Positions 9,041-17,933 of a DNA stretch of 64,000 bases are shown in pieces. Source of the DNA: Pedobacter sp. B4-66 (GTDB lineage Bacteria > Bacteroidota > Bacteroidia > Sphingobacteriales > Sphingobacteriaceae). A model generated the notes under the pieces. It ran no database searches, was not told the origin of the DNA, and saw only the letters and a program-made list of their open reading frames with translations. The translations under genes and the position numbers were made by a program. Where the stretch lies: the NCBI RefSeq assembly GCF_018492665.1, contig NZ_JAFVME010000018.1, forward strand, positions 1 through 64,000, read 5' to 3'. How positions within the stretch are numbered: the first letter of the stretch is position 1; each line of letters begins with the position of its first letter.

Positions 9041-12000
9041 ATGAGATATACGGTTATAATATTTTCTTTGCTGCTGCTGTTGGGTTTCAATAAAGAAACC
9101 ATCGCTCAACAAAAGAAAGTAGTAGTTAAAGGAACTGTTACGGATAGGGCAGCAAAAACTCCAATCCCTGGTGCTATTATTATGTCGGGAAAGCCATTGA
9201 TTACCGTTGGCCAAACCGATGCAAATGGAAAATTTAGTGTAAGTGTAAATGAGGATGCTGAATTGACATTCAAATACATTGGCTATAAATCTGTAACCAG
9301 AAAGGTAACACCTAATCTGACAATTAATGTTTCTCTTGATGAGGAAATAAATTCACTAAAAGAGCAGGTAATTATTGGTTATGGAAAGAAAACCAGAGAA
9401 GTTTCTACCGGTTCAAGCGTTATTATTACTGCCAAAGACATTCAGGATGTACCGGTAGCAAACGTTATGGAACTGCTTCAAGGTAAGGTTGCGGGTTTGA
9501 ATATTCAAAACAACAACGGAACTCCCGGGATGCGTGGTTCAATGAATATTCGTGGTATTTCAAACTTAAATGTTTCAGGATCAGGTGATAAAGCTTTTTT
9601 AACGCCCACTTCTCCCTTATTTGTTGTGGATGGGGTTCCGGTGGATGACAATTCGGATTACTCTTATGGTTTCGAATCTGCTGGTCCTGGTATTAGTCCG
9701 ATATCTTTAATTCCTGTTGAGGATATTCAGCAGATAGAGGTATTAAAGGATGCGCAGGCAACCTCACTGTATGGCTCCCGAGGCGCTTATGGGGTTATTT
9801 TGATTACTACCAAACGAGGAAACTCTAAAGTTCCAATCATTAGTTATACGACCAGCTTCAACATAGCTACTCCTCCATCATTAAGAAAGGTTATTGGTGG
9901 AAAAGGAGAGCGTTTGATGCGGATCGACCAGATCTTGAACTATGATACTAGTTTTTATGGCGGTTTACGTGATATTAATGAAACTCCTTTTCTTGCAGAT
10001 AGTTTAAATGCTTACTATAATAACTCGACCAACTGGCAGGGTTATTACTATAGAACTACATTAAACCAAACACATAACGTAAATATTTCGGGGGGCGACC
10101 AGTCATTCAATTATAAGGTAACTACCGGTTATTATAATGAAAAGGGTATTGTTGAAAATACTGATTTTACCCGTTACAATTTGGGTATGAATGCACAGTA
10201 TATGCCTAACGATAGGTTTAAATTGATGGCTTCATTGGCTAATGCCTTAACAAACAGTAGTGCAGGTGGAGGAAATAGCTTGTCGCAAACAGGTCTGGCA
10301 GATGGAGCAAGTTCATCGTCGTTGTTACCTGCACCTTCATTATATACTGCATCAAATGGTTTGCTAAACACTTTGAATGTAAAGAACGATAATAAGGTTA
10401 TTAATATCACTGCAAATCTCGATGTTGAATATGAAATATTAAAGGGGCTGAGGGCTTCAAATACCATGAGTTATACTTACATGACTCAAGGGACAGATAA
10501 ATTTAACCCAGGATCATTAAGTGATGGTTTTAACCGGGTATACAATTATTTCGATCGTAAAAATACATTGTATAACAGAACACGGGTTGCATTTGTAAAA
10601 GAGGTAGCAGAGAAGCACAATTTTAGTGCCTCGGTATTTGGTGAGTTAAACGCAACAGACTTTAGGGCGGATGCAATGAGGCAAAATAGTACGCCAAATG
10701 ACCATGTTACCGGTCCTCTTGGAAATGACTGGTTAAACTCATTGGGTGGTACGTTAAATAATTTAGAAGATAGAAGAGGAGTCTCTCTTGCTACAGCTTT
10801 CTCTTATAATTATATGCAGAAGTATGTATTAGACTTAACTTATCGTTGGGATGGCTCTTCAACCAATGGCCCTGATGCAGGATATTCCAAGAATCCCTCA
10901 GTTGCAGTAAGATGGAATTTTAATAAAGAGGACTTTCTTAAGTCTACAAGTAGTTGGTTGGATTATGGCTCTGTTCGTTTAAGCTATGGTAAAAATATCG
11001 TGCCTACAGGATCAGTTTACGATGTTTATGGTAAATACATTGCAGGCGGAACCTATAATCAGTTGCCTACTGTTGGCCTTGATCTTGGGGTTATTCCTAA
11101 CACCGGTTTAACACCAACAACAACCACACAATATAATGCTGCTTTAGAGCTTGGCCTTTTTAATAGATTCAATTTAACCTTTGAAACCTATTATAAGCAG
11201 GTTGATAACATGCTTAGGCCGAAGGATATTTCAAATATAAATGCATTTGGTAAAGTACAAACCAATGAAATGAGCCTGGTGAATTATGGATATGAACTGA
11301 ATCTAAGTGCACGCATACTACCGGCAGGAGAGGGCTTAACATGGACTTTAAGTGCAAATGGAGCATTAAATAAGGGCGTTATGGCACATCTTCCGGATGG
11401 AGTTAGTCAGTTTATCTTTACTGATGCGAATACGGGTCAAAATATTCTTTATCGTTTAGGTAGGAATCCTCTTACAAATGTACTCTTAAATACAAGCGGG
11501 GTTTATGCTAACAACTCCCAGGTTCCTGTAGATCCGTTAACAGGATTAAGATATAGAGCAGGAGCCGGCACTAGTTTTAATGGTTTAAGTTATTTTAAAG
11601 CAGGAGATCCAAGATGGACTGATCTTAATGGTGATTATATCCTTGATGTAAATGACTATGTACCTGCAGGTAATTCTCAGCCATTAGTAACTGGTGGTTT
11701 TAACTCCTTTATGCAATACAAAGGGTTCTCGCTAAATGTTCAAGGTGTATTTACATGGAAAAGAGATATCCTCAACAATGCTACTTCATCGCTGTTCCAG
11801 AATTTTTCTGACCCATTAGACAGGGCAGTCAATAACAAAGGTCTTCAAGGTTTGGTTCCATTAGAGCAGTTTTTATATTGGAAGAAACTGGGTGATAATG
11901 CTACGTATCCTAACCCTTACGATTATGTACGTTATAACACTACAAAGCCTTTCCGTTATGATCAGACGCTTTTCCAGGAAGATGGATCTTACTTTAAACT

Positions 12001-12214
12001 TCAACAGGTAACATTATCCTATAATCTGGATAAGAAATTTATAAAAAGGTTCGGGATGTCATCTCTTCGCGTTTACGGAACGGCATATAATATATATACC
12101 TTTTCTAATTACTCCGGGCCAAATCCGGAGAGCGTATCAGATCTTGGTAGAGATGAATCTGGGGGGTATCCTAGTGCCCGTAAATATATATTGGGTCTTA
12201 ATGTTCAGTTTTAA
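9041..12214 (+). CDS. SusC/RagA-family TonB-dependent transporter, second copy
   Basis: About 1057 aa from the ATG at 9041, which gives a signal peptide ending in AQ. The longer frame from 8978 overlaps the previous gene and has no signal. The mature protein begins with a carboxypeptidase-regulatory-like domain (VVVKGTVTD..TPIPGAII..TDANGKFSV, to about residue 90). Then come the plug (VMELLQGKVAGLNI, MNIRGIS, LYGSRGAYGVILITTK) and a full barrel. It belongs to the second SusCD module of the operon and differs from the first SusC in keeping the N-terminal domain. Confidence 0.95.
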   Translation: MRYTVIIFSLLLLLGFNKETIAQQKKVVVKGTVTDRAAKTPIPGAIIMSGKPLITVGQTDANGKFSVSVNEDAELTFKYIGYKSVTRKVTPNLTINVSLDEEINSLKEQVIIGYGKKTREVSTGSSVIITAKDIQDVPVANVMELLQGKVAGLNIQNNNGTPGMRGSMNIRGISNLNVSGSGDKAFLTPTSPLFVVDGVPVDDNSDYSYGFESAGPGISPISLIPVEDIQQIEVLKDAQATSLYGSRGAYGVILITTKRGNSKVPIISYTTSFNIATPPSLRKVIGGKGERLMRIDQILNYDTSFYGGLRDINETPFLADSLNAYYNNSTNWQGYYYRTTLNQTHNVNISGGDQSFNYKVTTGYYNEKGIVENTDFTRYNLGMNAQYMPNDRFKLMASLANALTNSSAGGGNSLSQTGLADGASSSSLLPAPSLYTASNGLLNTLNVKNDNKVINITANLDVEYEILKGLRASNTMSYTYMTQGTDKFNPGSLSDGFNRVYNYFDRKNTLYNRTRVAFVKEVAEKHNFSASVFGELNATDFRADAMRQNSTPNDHVTGPLGNDWLNSLGGTLNNLEDRRGVSLATAFSYNYMQKYVLDLTYRWDGSSTNGPDAGYSKNPSVAVRWNFNKEDFLKSTSSWLDYGSVRLSYGKNIVPTGSVYDVYGKYIAGGTYNQLPTVGLDLGVIPNTGLTPTTTTQYNAALELGLFNRFNLTFETYYKQVDNMLRPKDISNINAFGKVQTNEMSLVNYGYELNLSARILPAGEGLTWTLSANGALNKGVMAHLPDGVSQFIFTDANTGQNILYRLGRNPLTNVLLNTSGVYANNSQVPVDPLTGLRYRAGAGTSFNGLSYFKAGDPRWTDLNGDYILDVNDYVPAGNSQPLVTGGFNSFMQYKGFSLNVQGVFTWKRDILNNATSSLFQNFSDPLDRAVNNKGLQGLVPLEQFLYWKKLGDNATYPNPYDYVRYNTTKPFRYDQTLFQEDGSYFKLQQVTLSYNLDKKFIKRFGMSSLRVYGTAYNIYTFSNYSGPNPESVSDLGRDESGGYPSARKYILGLNVQF

Positions 12215-12230
12215 TATTAAAATAGATTTT

Positions 12231-13742
12231 ATGAAACGTTTCATATTTGCATTTCTAGTTTTAACTACGGGGTCAATGATCATGTCCGGGTGCAAAAAAT
12301 TCTTAAATGTTGTTCCTGTTGATAATCTTTCAGGTAATAACTATTGGCAAAATCAAAGGGATGTAGAGGCTTTTACTACCGGTATCTATAATCAGTTTAG
12401 AGAAAATACACTGTCATCAGCTTATTTTCCAACGACCGGCGATTTACGTTGCAGCCCGGCAATTGCCACATCAGGACTTGGGCGCGATTATATTGATCAA
12501 ATTGTAAACAATAACCTTTTCGCGTTACTGCTAACTGACAATTATTTTTCACAGATATTCAATTATAAAGGTCTTACCCAATGGACTGGCTGGTATAAGA
12601 TGGTTCAATCGGCTAATATTTTATATGTACAAGCTGGTAAAGTTGAAGCACTAACTGCGGAACAAAGAAAACAATATCGGGCTGAAGCTGTGTTCCTGCG
12701 CAACCTGGCCTACTTTTTTATGGTTCGTCAGTTTGGTGATGTTCCTTATTACACTAACGCATATAATCAGGAACCCTTACCAAGGATGAACATGGTTAAG
12801 GTATTGAATAATTGTATAGCCGATATGTTAACTGTGAAAGATGATTTGCCCTGGACCTTTGACGATCCCTCAATAGTAGGAATTCGCGCAATGCGGGGAA
12901 GCGCGATCGCTTTATTAATGCACATGAACATGTGGGCGGCCGGATTTGAGACGGGAGATAAGACCAAGTATTATAATGCGGTAAATCAATTAGGTGATGA
13001 GATCATGAAAAGCCCAAGTTATGAGCTTTTACCAATAACCAGAACTAAGGAGATTTTTAAAGGTCGTACAAAAGAGAGTTTGTTTGAAGTTTTAAGAAGT
13101 TTGAACTATGGAGAATATTCTACCGGAGATTATCTGTATAACACTTTTACTGATATGGTTTTACACTATCCACATAAACCGGTAAAATCTATCACCAAAA
13201 GTTACCTGTATTACGATAGTAGATTTATTAATAAGCTTTATCCTACAGGTGTGCCGGACAAAAGAGCGGAATACTGGTTTGACTCTAAAACCTTATATGC
13301 CACTGATGGAACCTGGGAGCTGCTAAAATTCGTTAACATCTTCGCAGCAGAGGGAGAAGATGTTTTACCCGATGATGATTTAATTGTATTTCGTTTAGCC
13401 GACGCAATTTTATTACGTGCAGAAGCGCAAGCTGAGCTTGGCGACGATGGGGGAGCTATGGCCACAGCAAATGTTGTTAGAGCCAGAGCCAAAGCAGAGC
13501 CTTTTTCTGCATTAAGCGGTAAAGAATTAAAGGATGCGATTTGGTATGAGCGCTGCAGAGAGCTGATGGGAGAAGGACATTATTATTATGATTTGGTGCG
13601 TACCAAAAAAGTAATGGATAGGGAATATTGTTTTAACACAATTTCAGTTGAAGCTTTTAAAGCAGGGGCATGGGCCTGGCCAATCGATCCGAGCGCACTC
13701 ACCAATAACCCATATATGAATTTGAACGACTATTGGCAGTAA
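12231..13742 (+). CDS. SusD/RagB-family lipoprotein, second copy
   Basis: About 503 aa from the ATG at 12231, 16 bp after its SusC, with lipobox MSGC (Cys21) and the typical CKKFLNVVPVDNLS start. The conserved helix AEAVFLRNLAYFFMVRQFGDVPYY and the C-terminal ERCRELMGEGHYYYDLVR motif are clear. It partners the second SusC for ligand capture. Frames that start upstream run into the SusC gene and lack a signal. Confidence 0.94.
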   Translation: MKRFIFAFLVLTTGSMIMSGCKKFLNVVPVDNLSGNNYWQNQRDVEAFTTGIYNQFRENTLSSAYFPTTGDLRCSPAIATSGLGRDYIDQIVNNNLFALLLTDNYFSQIFNYKGLTQWTGWYKMVQSANILYVQAGKVEALTAEQRKQYRAEAVFLRNLAYFFMVRQFGDVPYYTNAYNQEPLPRMNMVKVLNNCIADMLTVKDDLPWTFDDPSIVGIRAMRGSAIALLMHMNMWAAGFETGDKTKYYNAVNQLGDEIMKSPSYELLPITRTKEIFKGRTKESLFEVLRSLNYGEYSTGDYLYNTFTDMVLHYPHKPVKSITKSYLYYDSRFINKLYPTGVPDKRAEYWFDSKTLYATDGTWELLKFVNIFAAEGEDVLPDDDLIVFRLADAILLRAEAQAELGDDGGAMATANVVRARAKAEPFSALSGKELKDAIWYERCRELMGEGHYYYDLVRTKKVMDREYCFNTISVEAFKAGAWAWPIDPSALTNNPYMNLNDYWQ

Positions 13743-13768
13743 TTTTTAAGACAAATAATAAGAAAGTT

Positions 13769-14488
13769 ATGTTAAAGATATTTAAAACGACAACAATAAT
13801 ATTGACAGTGTTAAGCTGCATATTGATGTCTTGCTCAAAAGAAGATTACTTCTACGATACAGGTGTTCATAAAGCAAAATATGACGGTACAATTTTACAG
13901 TATTTGAAATCAAAACCGGTGCTGTTTGATAGTCTGGTAATGGCAATCGATGCTGCAGGTATGAATGATGTATTCGAAAAAGAAAATATTACATTTTTTG
14001 CTCCGGGTAATTCGTGCATCTATAAAGCGGTCAAGTGGTTAAATGAAGATTTGAGATTAAATGGTAAAGATACAGTGTCTAAATTGACCCAGATTAAACC
14101 TGAGGTATGGAAAGAAGCATTGTCGCTTTACATTTTCAAGGGGTCTTATTTGCTAAAAGACATTCCTCAGATTGACACACTCTCTCTTAAAGCTTTTCCG
14201 GGTCAGGGCTATGCATCCTATGGGGGAAGATCTATGAACATCGGTGTGTTTTATAATGACGCAGGTGGTATTAAATATGTGGGTTACCGACAATTGGTGC
14301 TCTCATTTATCCCCGATTTTTCGAACCCACAAGTTAATTTAATCAACGCACCTATCGCAACATCTGATATTCAGCCTACAAATGGTGTGATTCACGCATT
14401 AAGGTTTAATACCCATTCTTTTGATTTTGAGAGCAGGCGGTTCATTTCCTCTGCTATCTCGGCCGGGATAGGTAAGGCAGATGAATAG
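13769..14488 (+). CDS. FAS1 (fasciclin) domain lipoprotein, second copy
   Basis: About 239 aa, with lipobox LMSC (Cys22) followed by SKED, an acidic pattern similar to Bacteroidota surface-export signals. One FAS1 domain is recognised by ITFFAPGNSCI and the closing TNGVIHAL. It holds the same position after SusD as the first FAS1 gene, supporting duplication of a whole module. A role in adhesion or assembly at the SusCD complex is an inference. Confidence 0.75.
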   Translation: MLKIFKTTTIILTVLSCILMSCSKEDYFYDTGVHKAKYDGTILQYLKSKPVLFDSLVMAIDAAGMNDVFEKENITFFAPGNSCIYKAVKWLNEDLRLNGKDTVSKLTQIKPEVWKEALSLYIFKGSYLLKDIPQIDTLSLKAFPGQGYASYGGRSMNIGVFYNDAGGIKYVGYRQLVLSFIPDFSNPQVNLINAPIATSDIQPTNGVIHALRFNTHSFDFESRRFISSAISAGIGKADE

Positions 14489-14531
14489 AGTTGACCAGAT
14501 TAGTTTAACAGAATTATTATAAATATCAATT

Positions 14532-16160
14532 ATGATTTCAATCAACATAAAAAATACAAGGATAAGCCTGATAAAATCAGTTTTACTCTTGTCTATTATA
14601 CTCAGCTTTTCCTGCTCAAAAGAAGCGATCATTCAGGAAGATCCTTATAAGGGTGGAAAGGAAGCATTAGGGGTTAAATTTACTGGGGCGGAGCCAACTC
14701 CAAATGCAGGTACTCCGGGGGATGAAGTAACATTCAATATTAATGGACTGGAAAAGTACGAGAACAAATTTGAGTTTTTGATAAATGAAACAAAAGCAGA
14801 GGTTTTATCGTCTACAGATTCTACCGTTACAATTAAAGTTCCTGAAGATGCAAGTACCGGAGGAACAACACTTTTGTTAGATGGGCAGTCTTTTTTTGGG
14901 CCTAAATTTACAATTCAGGGTAAGGTATCGGTTGATCCATCCTTTAAAGCCGTAAATGGTACGAATGGAGCAATAGCAGATATTATTGCTACCTCAACAG
15001 GATATATTTTGGTTGGGACTTTTACCAATTTTGAAAGTCAGGCACCTGCTATCCCTGTAAACCGTATCGTAGCGATGTCAAATGATGGAGAGTTCCAAAC
15101 AAGCTTAACCACCAGGTTAGGAGCGGATGGTCCGATTCAATCTATTAATAAATTGTCATCAGGGAAATATATGATCTCAGGCGGTTTTTCTAGTTATAAT
15201 AGAATAGCAGGAATAAATGGGATTACACGATTGAATGTAAACGGATCTTTAGATTCAACAAGTGTTGAAGTAATTAATCCTGATCCTGACCGTCCTTCTT
15301 TTGGTGTGGATACTGTTCCTACGTTTAATGGAGGGGCAATAGGAAATCCTCCATTCTCCATAGTAAAGAGTTTTGTGAAAGATAATAAGACCATTATTTT
15401 AGGGAACTTTATATACTACCTGAGCTATTTCTATGAGCGGTCTACCCGTGAGAATAAAGTTATTTTTGGTACAAAAATGCCCCAATTGGCCAGGCTAAAA
15501 GAGAATGGAGAATTAGACTCGACTTATAACTTCGATCCTTCAATCAAAGGTGGATACGCTGGTCCAAATGGCCCTATTAATGATGCTTTTATGCAAGAGG
15601 ATGGAAAAATAGTAGCTGTTGGAGCTTTTTCTACTGTCCATGGCGCTCAGGCAAATAACATTGTCCGCTTAAAGAACGATGGAACTGTAGATAATACATT
15701 TGCAACAGGCTCCGGAACAGATGGTCCAATAACTTCTATTAACTATAATGCTACCACAGGAAGGATATTAGTTGCAGGGAACTTTAGAACATTTAATGGC
15801 AAAAGTTGTAATGGCGTTGCAATGTTGAATGCAAATGGAAGTGTTGATGATGTGTTTAAGTTTGGGCAATTGGCCGGGGGAATTCCAAATTATGCTGCCC
15901 AATTGAACAATGGTAAAGTATTGGTTTCCGGAGATTTCAACAGTTATGGTGGTATCATTAGGCAAGGCTTTATGATTTTAGATCAAAATGGCGCACTTTC
16001 AAAAGGATACAATAACACCGGGGCTTTTCAGGGTAGGATCATAAAAATGGTACAAACAACTTCATCGTTGGGCTATCCTGCGGTTCTATTGGTAGGAGAC
16101 TTTACCAAATTCGATAATAAAAAGGTAGGAAATATTGTACGTGTTGAGATTAAACCATAG
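14532..16160 (+). CDS. IPT/TIG plus delta-60-repeat lipoprotein (DUF5008-like)
   Basis: 542 aa lipoprotein (Cys28, SFSC). Residues about 50-130 look like an IPT/TIG immunoglobulin-like domain (PTPNAGTPGDEVTFNI...VTIKVPEDA). Residues about 140-540 contain repeated units of the delta-60 type (IVRLKNDGTVDNTF, MLNANGSVDDVF, with G..I..GNF strands), predicted to fold as a beta-propeller. Such architectures bind surfaces or glycans; no catalytic site is seen. It stands where the DUF5007-like gene stands in the first module. Confidence 0.65.
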   Translation: MISINIKNTRISLIKSVLLLSIILSFSCSKEAIIQEDPYKGGKEALGVKFTGAEPTPNAGTPGDEVTFNINGLEKYENKFEFLINETKAEVLSSTDSTVTIKVPEDASTGGTTLLLDGQSFFGPKFTIQGKVSVDPSFKAVNGTNGAIADIIATSTGYILVGTFTNFESQAPAIPVNRIVAMSNDGEFQTSLTTRLGADGPIQSINKLSSGKYMISGGFSSYNRIAGINGITRLNVNGSLDSTSVEVINPDPDRPSFGVDTVPTFNGGAIGNPPFSIVKSFVKDNKTIILGNFIYYLSYFYERSTRENKVIFGTKMPQLARLKENGELDSTYNFDPSIKGGYAGPNGPINDAFMQEDGKIVAVGAFSTVHGAQANNIVRLKNDGTVDNTFATGSGTDGPITSINYNATTGRILVAGNFRTFNGKSCNGVAMLNANGSVDDVFKFGQLAGGIPNYAAQLNNGKVLVSGDFNSYGGIIRQGFMILDQNGALSKGYNNTGAFQGRIIKMVQTTSSLGYPAVLLVGDFTKFDNKKVGNIVRVEIKP

Positions 16161-16187
16161 CCGAAAACCTTATAAACAGAACCAGAC

Positions 16188-17927
16188 ATGAATAAAATAA
16201 ATACATATACTCATAAACTAGTTGCCACATTAACTGTAGCACTATTTGTTATGATATTCTCAGCCTGTAATAAGGATTTTCCAAACAGGTTAAAGGAATC
16301 ATCAGGTAATGATACTTTGGGTATCAGTGCAAAAAATCGTAAAGTGCTATATATTATTATAGATGGAGTAAGAGGAAAAGCTTTAAAGGCTATAAACCCA
16401 CCAAATATTGCTAAAATTACCAATAACTCGGTTTACGCTTTTGATGCTTTATCTGATTTTGATGAAAACGTAATTACTAATGCGGGAGCATGGTCCAATA
16501 TGTTAACAGGGGTAACTAAAGATAAACATGGAGTTACTTCAAATGATTTTTCGGGTAATCAGCTTGCCGCTTATCCTAGTCTTATCTCACATCTTAAAGC
16601 GTCCAATCCGCAATTAAGGACTGTCTCGATAGCATCGTCAGGATCATTAAATGCAAATCTTGCAAGTGATGCTGTATTGCATCAGGAATTTGAGAATGAT
16701 GATCAGGCAGTTAAGAATGCAGTTAATGAGGAATTAAAAAAAGACGATGCCACTTTTGTGTTGGCCCAATTTCATAGTGTAGAGCTTGCTGCTAAAGCAA
16801 ATGACTATGAGGTGGAAACAACCGCGTATGCAAATGCTATACTTAAGGTTGATAATTATATAGGAGAGATCATGACTTCGTTAAGAAGCAGAAAGACTTT
16901 TTCTGATGAAAACTGGTTGGTAGTTATTGCATCTAATAAAGGTGGAGAAATTGCACCCGATGGGAACACTGTAGATAATACGGCTTACGGTGATGCAACA
17001 AGAAATAGCTTTATTGTTTTTTATAACCCTCGCTTTAGTACACTGTTTATACCTAAGCCGGCAAGTGATGCAGTTCCTTATACCGGGACAGCACCTAATT
17101 TTGTAGGTAATGATTCAAAGCTTAGTCGCGCAGTTATTTCGAATGCTACTGCATTTAATATGGGCTTAAATGATTTTACTGTTGAGGTTAAAGTAAAAGT
17201 GAATAATGGTGGAGAATATTATCCGCCTATTTTAGGCAAAAGAGCAACTTTTAACGGTAATGTTGTTGGTTGGTTGTTCTTTCTTGAGGGTAATGACTGG
17301 CAATTAAACCTAAGCTCAACAAGTGGAGGCAATATACAGGCAAATGGTGGAGCAATTAGAGATGGTTTATGGCATACATTAACCGCTAAATTTTATAAGG
17401 ATGGGGCTACACGTAAAGCTTCTGTATATACTGATGGTGTTTTAAAGAAAACAATAGATATTACATCTCGTGGTAACATAGATTCTCCAGCGCCGTTTAC
17501 ATTGGGATACATTACTGGTTCAGGTGGGTCAATTGATGTCTTGATGTCTGATATACAGTTCTATAATGTTGCTATACCTGATGATGTTATCAAAGTGCAA
17601 TCGCGTAAAACCTATGTAGACTCTTCGCACCCATATTTCAGTAATCTGATAGGATACTGGCCCGCAAATGAAGGTAAAGATGAATTCATTAAAGATAAAT
17701 CTGGTTATGCACATGATTTTAGAATGCAGGGTACTGCACAATGGCAACAGTTTAATGAATATACACCGCATTTAGACCCGATTATTTCATCTGATTTTTA
17801 CAAAATTGTACCTAACTCAGTTGACATTCCATTTGAAATTTATCAATGGTTAGGTGTTTCGGTACCAAAATCATGGAGTCTGGACGGCAAATCATGGAAC
17901 CCTATTTATTCTGATATTAAACCTTAA
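16188..17927 (+). CDS. Alkaline-phosphatase-fold pseudoenzyme plus LamG lipoprotein, copy 1
   Basis: 579 aa lipoprotein (Cys27, FSAC). Residues about 50-285 follow the alkaline phosphatase/phosphodiesterase superfamily pattern (VLYIIIDGVRG, then MLTGVTKDKHGV, then a late ASNKGG). The catalytic set is broken: Asp59 is kept, but the usual nucleophile Thr position reads Asn98, the D..GH metal motif reads VELAAKAND, and TSDHG reads ASNKG (residues 249-252). Residues about 310-500 form a LamG/concanavalin-like jellyroll, with a short conserved C-terminus (WSLDGKSW). This fits proteins annotated DUF4983. A carbohydrate-binding rather than hydrolytic role is inferred. Confidence 0.65.
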   Translation: MNKINTYTHKLVATLTVALFVMIFSACNKDFPNRLKESSGNDTLGISAKNRKVLYIIIDGVRGKALKAINPPNIAKITNNSVYAFDALSDFDENVITNAGAWSNMLTGVTKDKHGVTSNDFSGNQLAAYPSLISHLKASNPQLRTVSIASSGSLNANLASDAVLHQEFENDDQAVKNAVNEELKKDDATFVLAQFHSVELAAKANDYEVETTAYANAILKVDNYIGEIMTSLRSRKTFSDENWLVVIASNKGGEIAPDGNTVDNTAYGDATRNSFIVFYNPRFSTLFIPKPASDAVPYTGTAPNFVGNDSKLSRAVISNATAFNMGLNDFTVEVKVKVNNGGEYYPPILGKRATFNGNVVGWLFFLEGNDWQLNLSSTSGGNIQANGGAIRDGLWHTLTAKFYKDGATRKASVYTDGVLKKTIDITSRGNIDSPAPFTLGYITGSGGSIDVLMSDIQFYNVAIPDDVIKVQSRKTYVDSSHPYFSNLIGYWPANEGKDEFIKDKSGYAHDFRMQGTAQWQQFNEYTPHLDPIISSDFYKIVPNSVDIPFEIYQWLGVSVPKSWSLDGKSWNPIYSDIKP

Positions 17928-17933
17928 TTTGAT

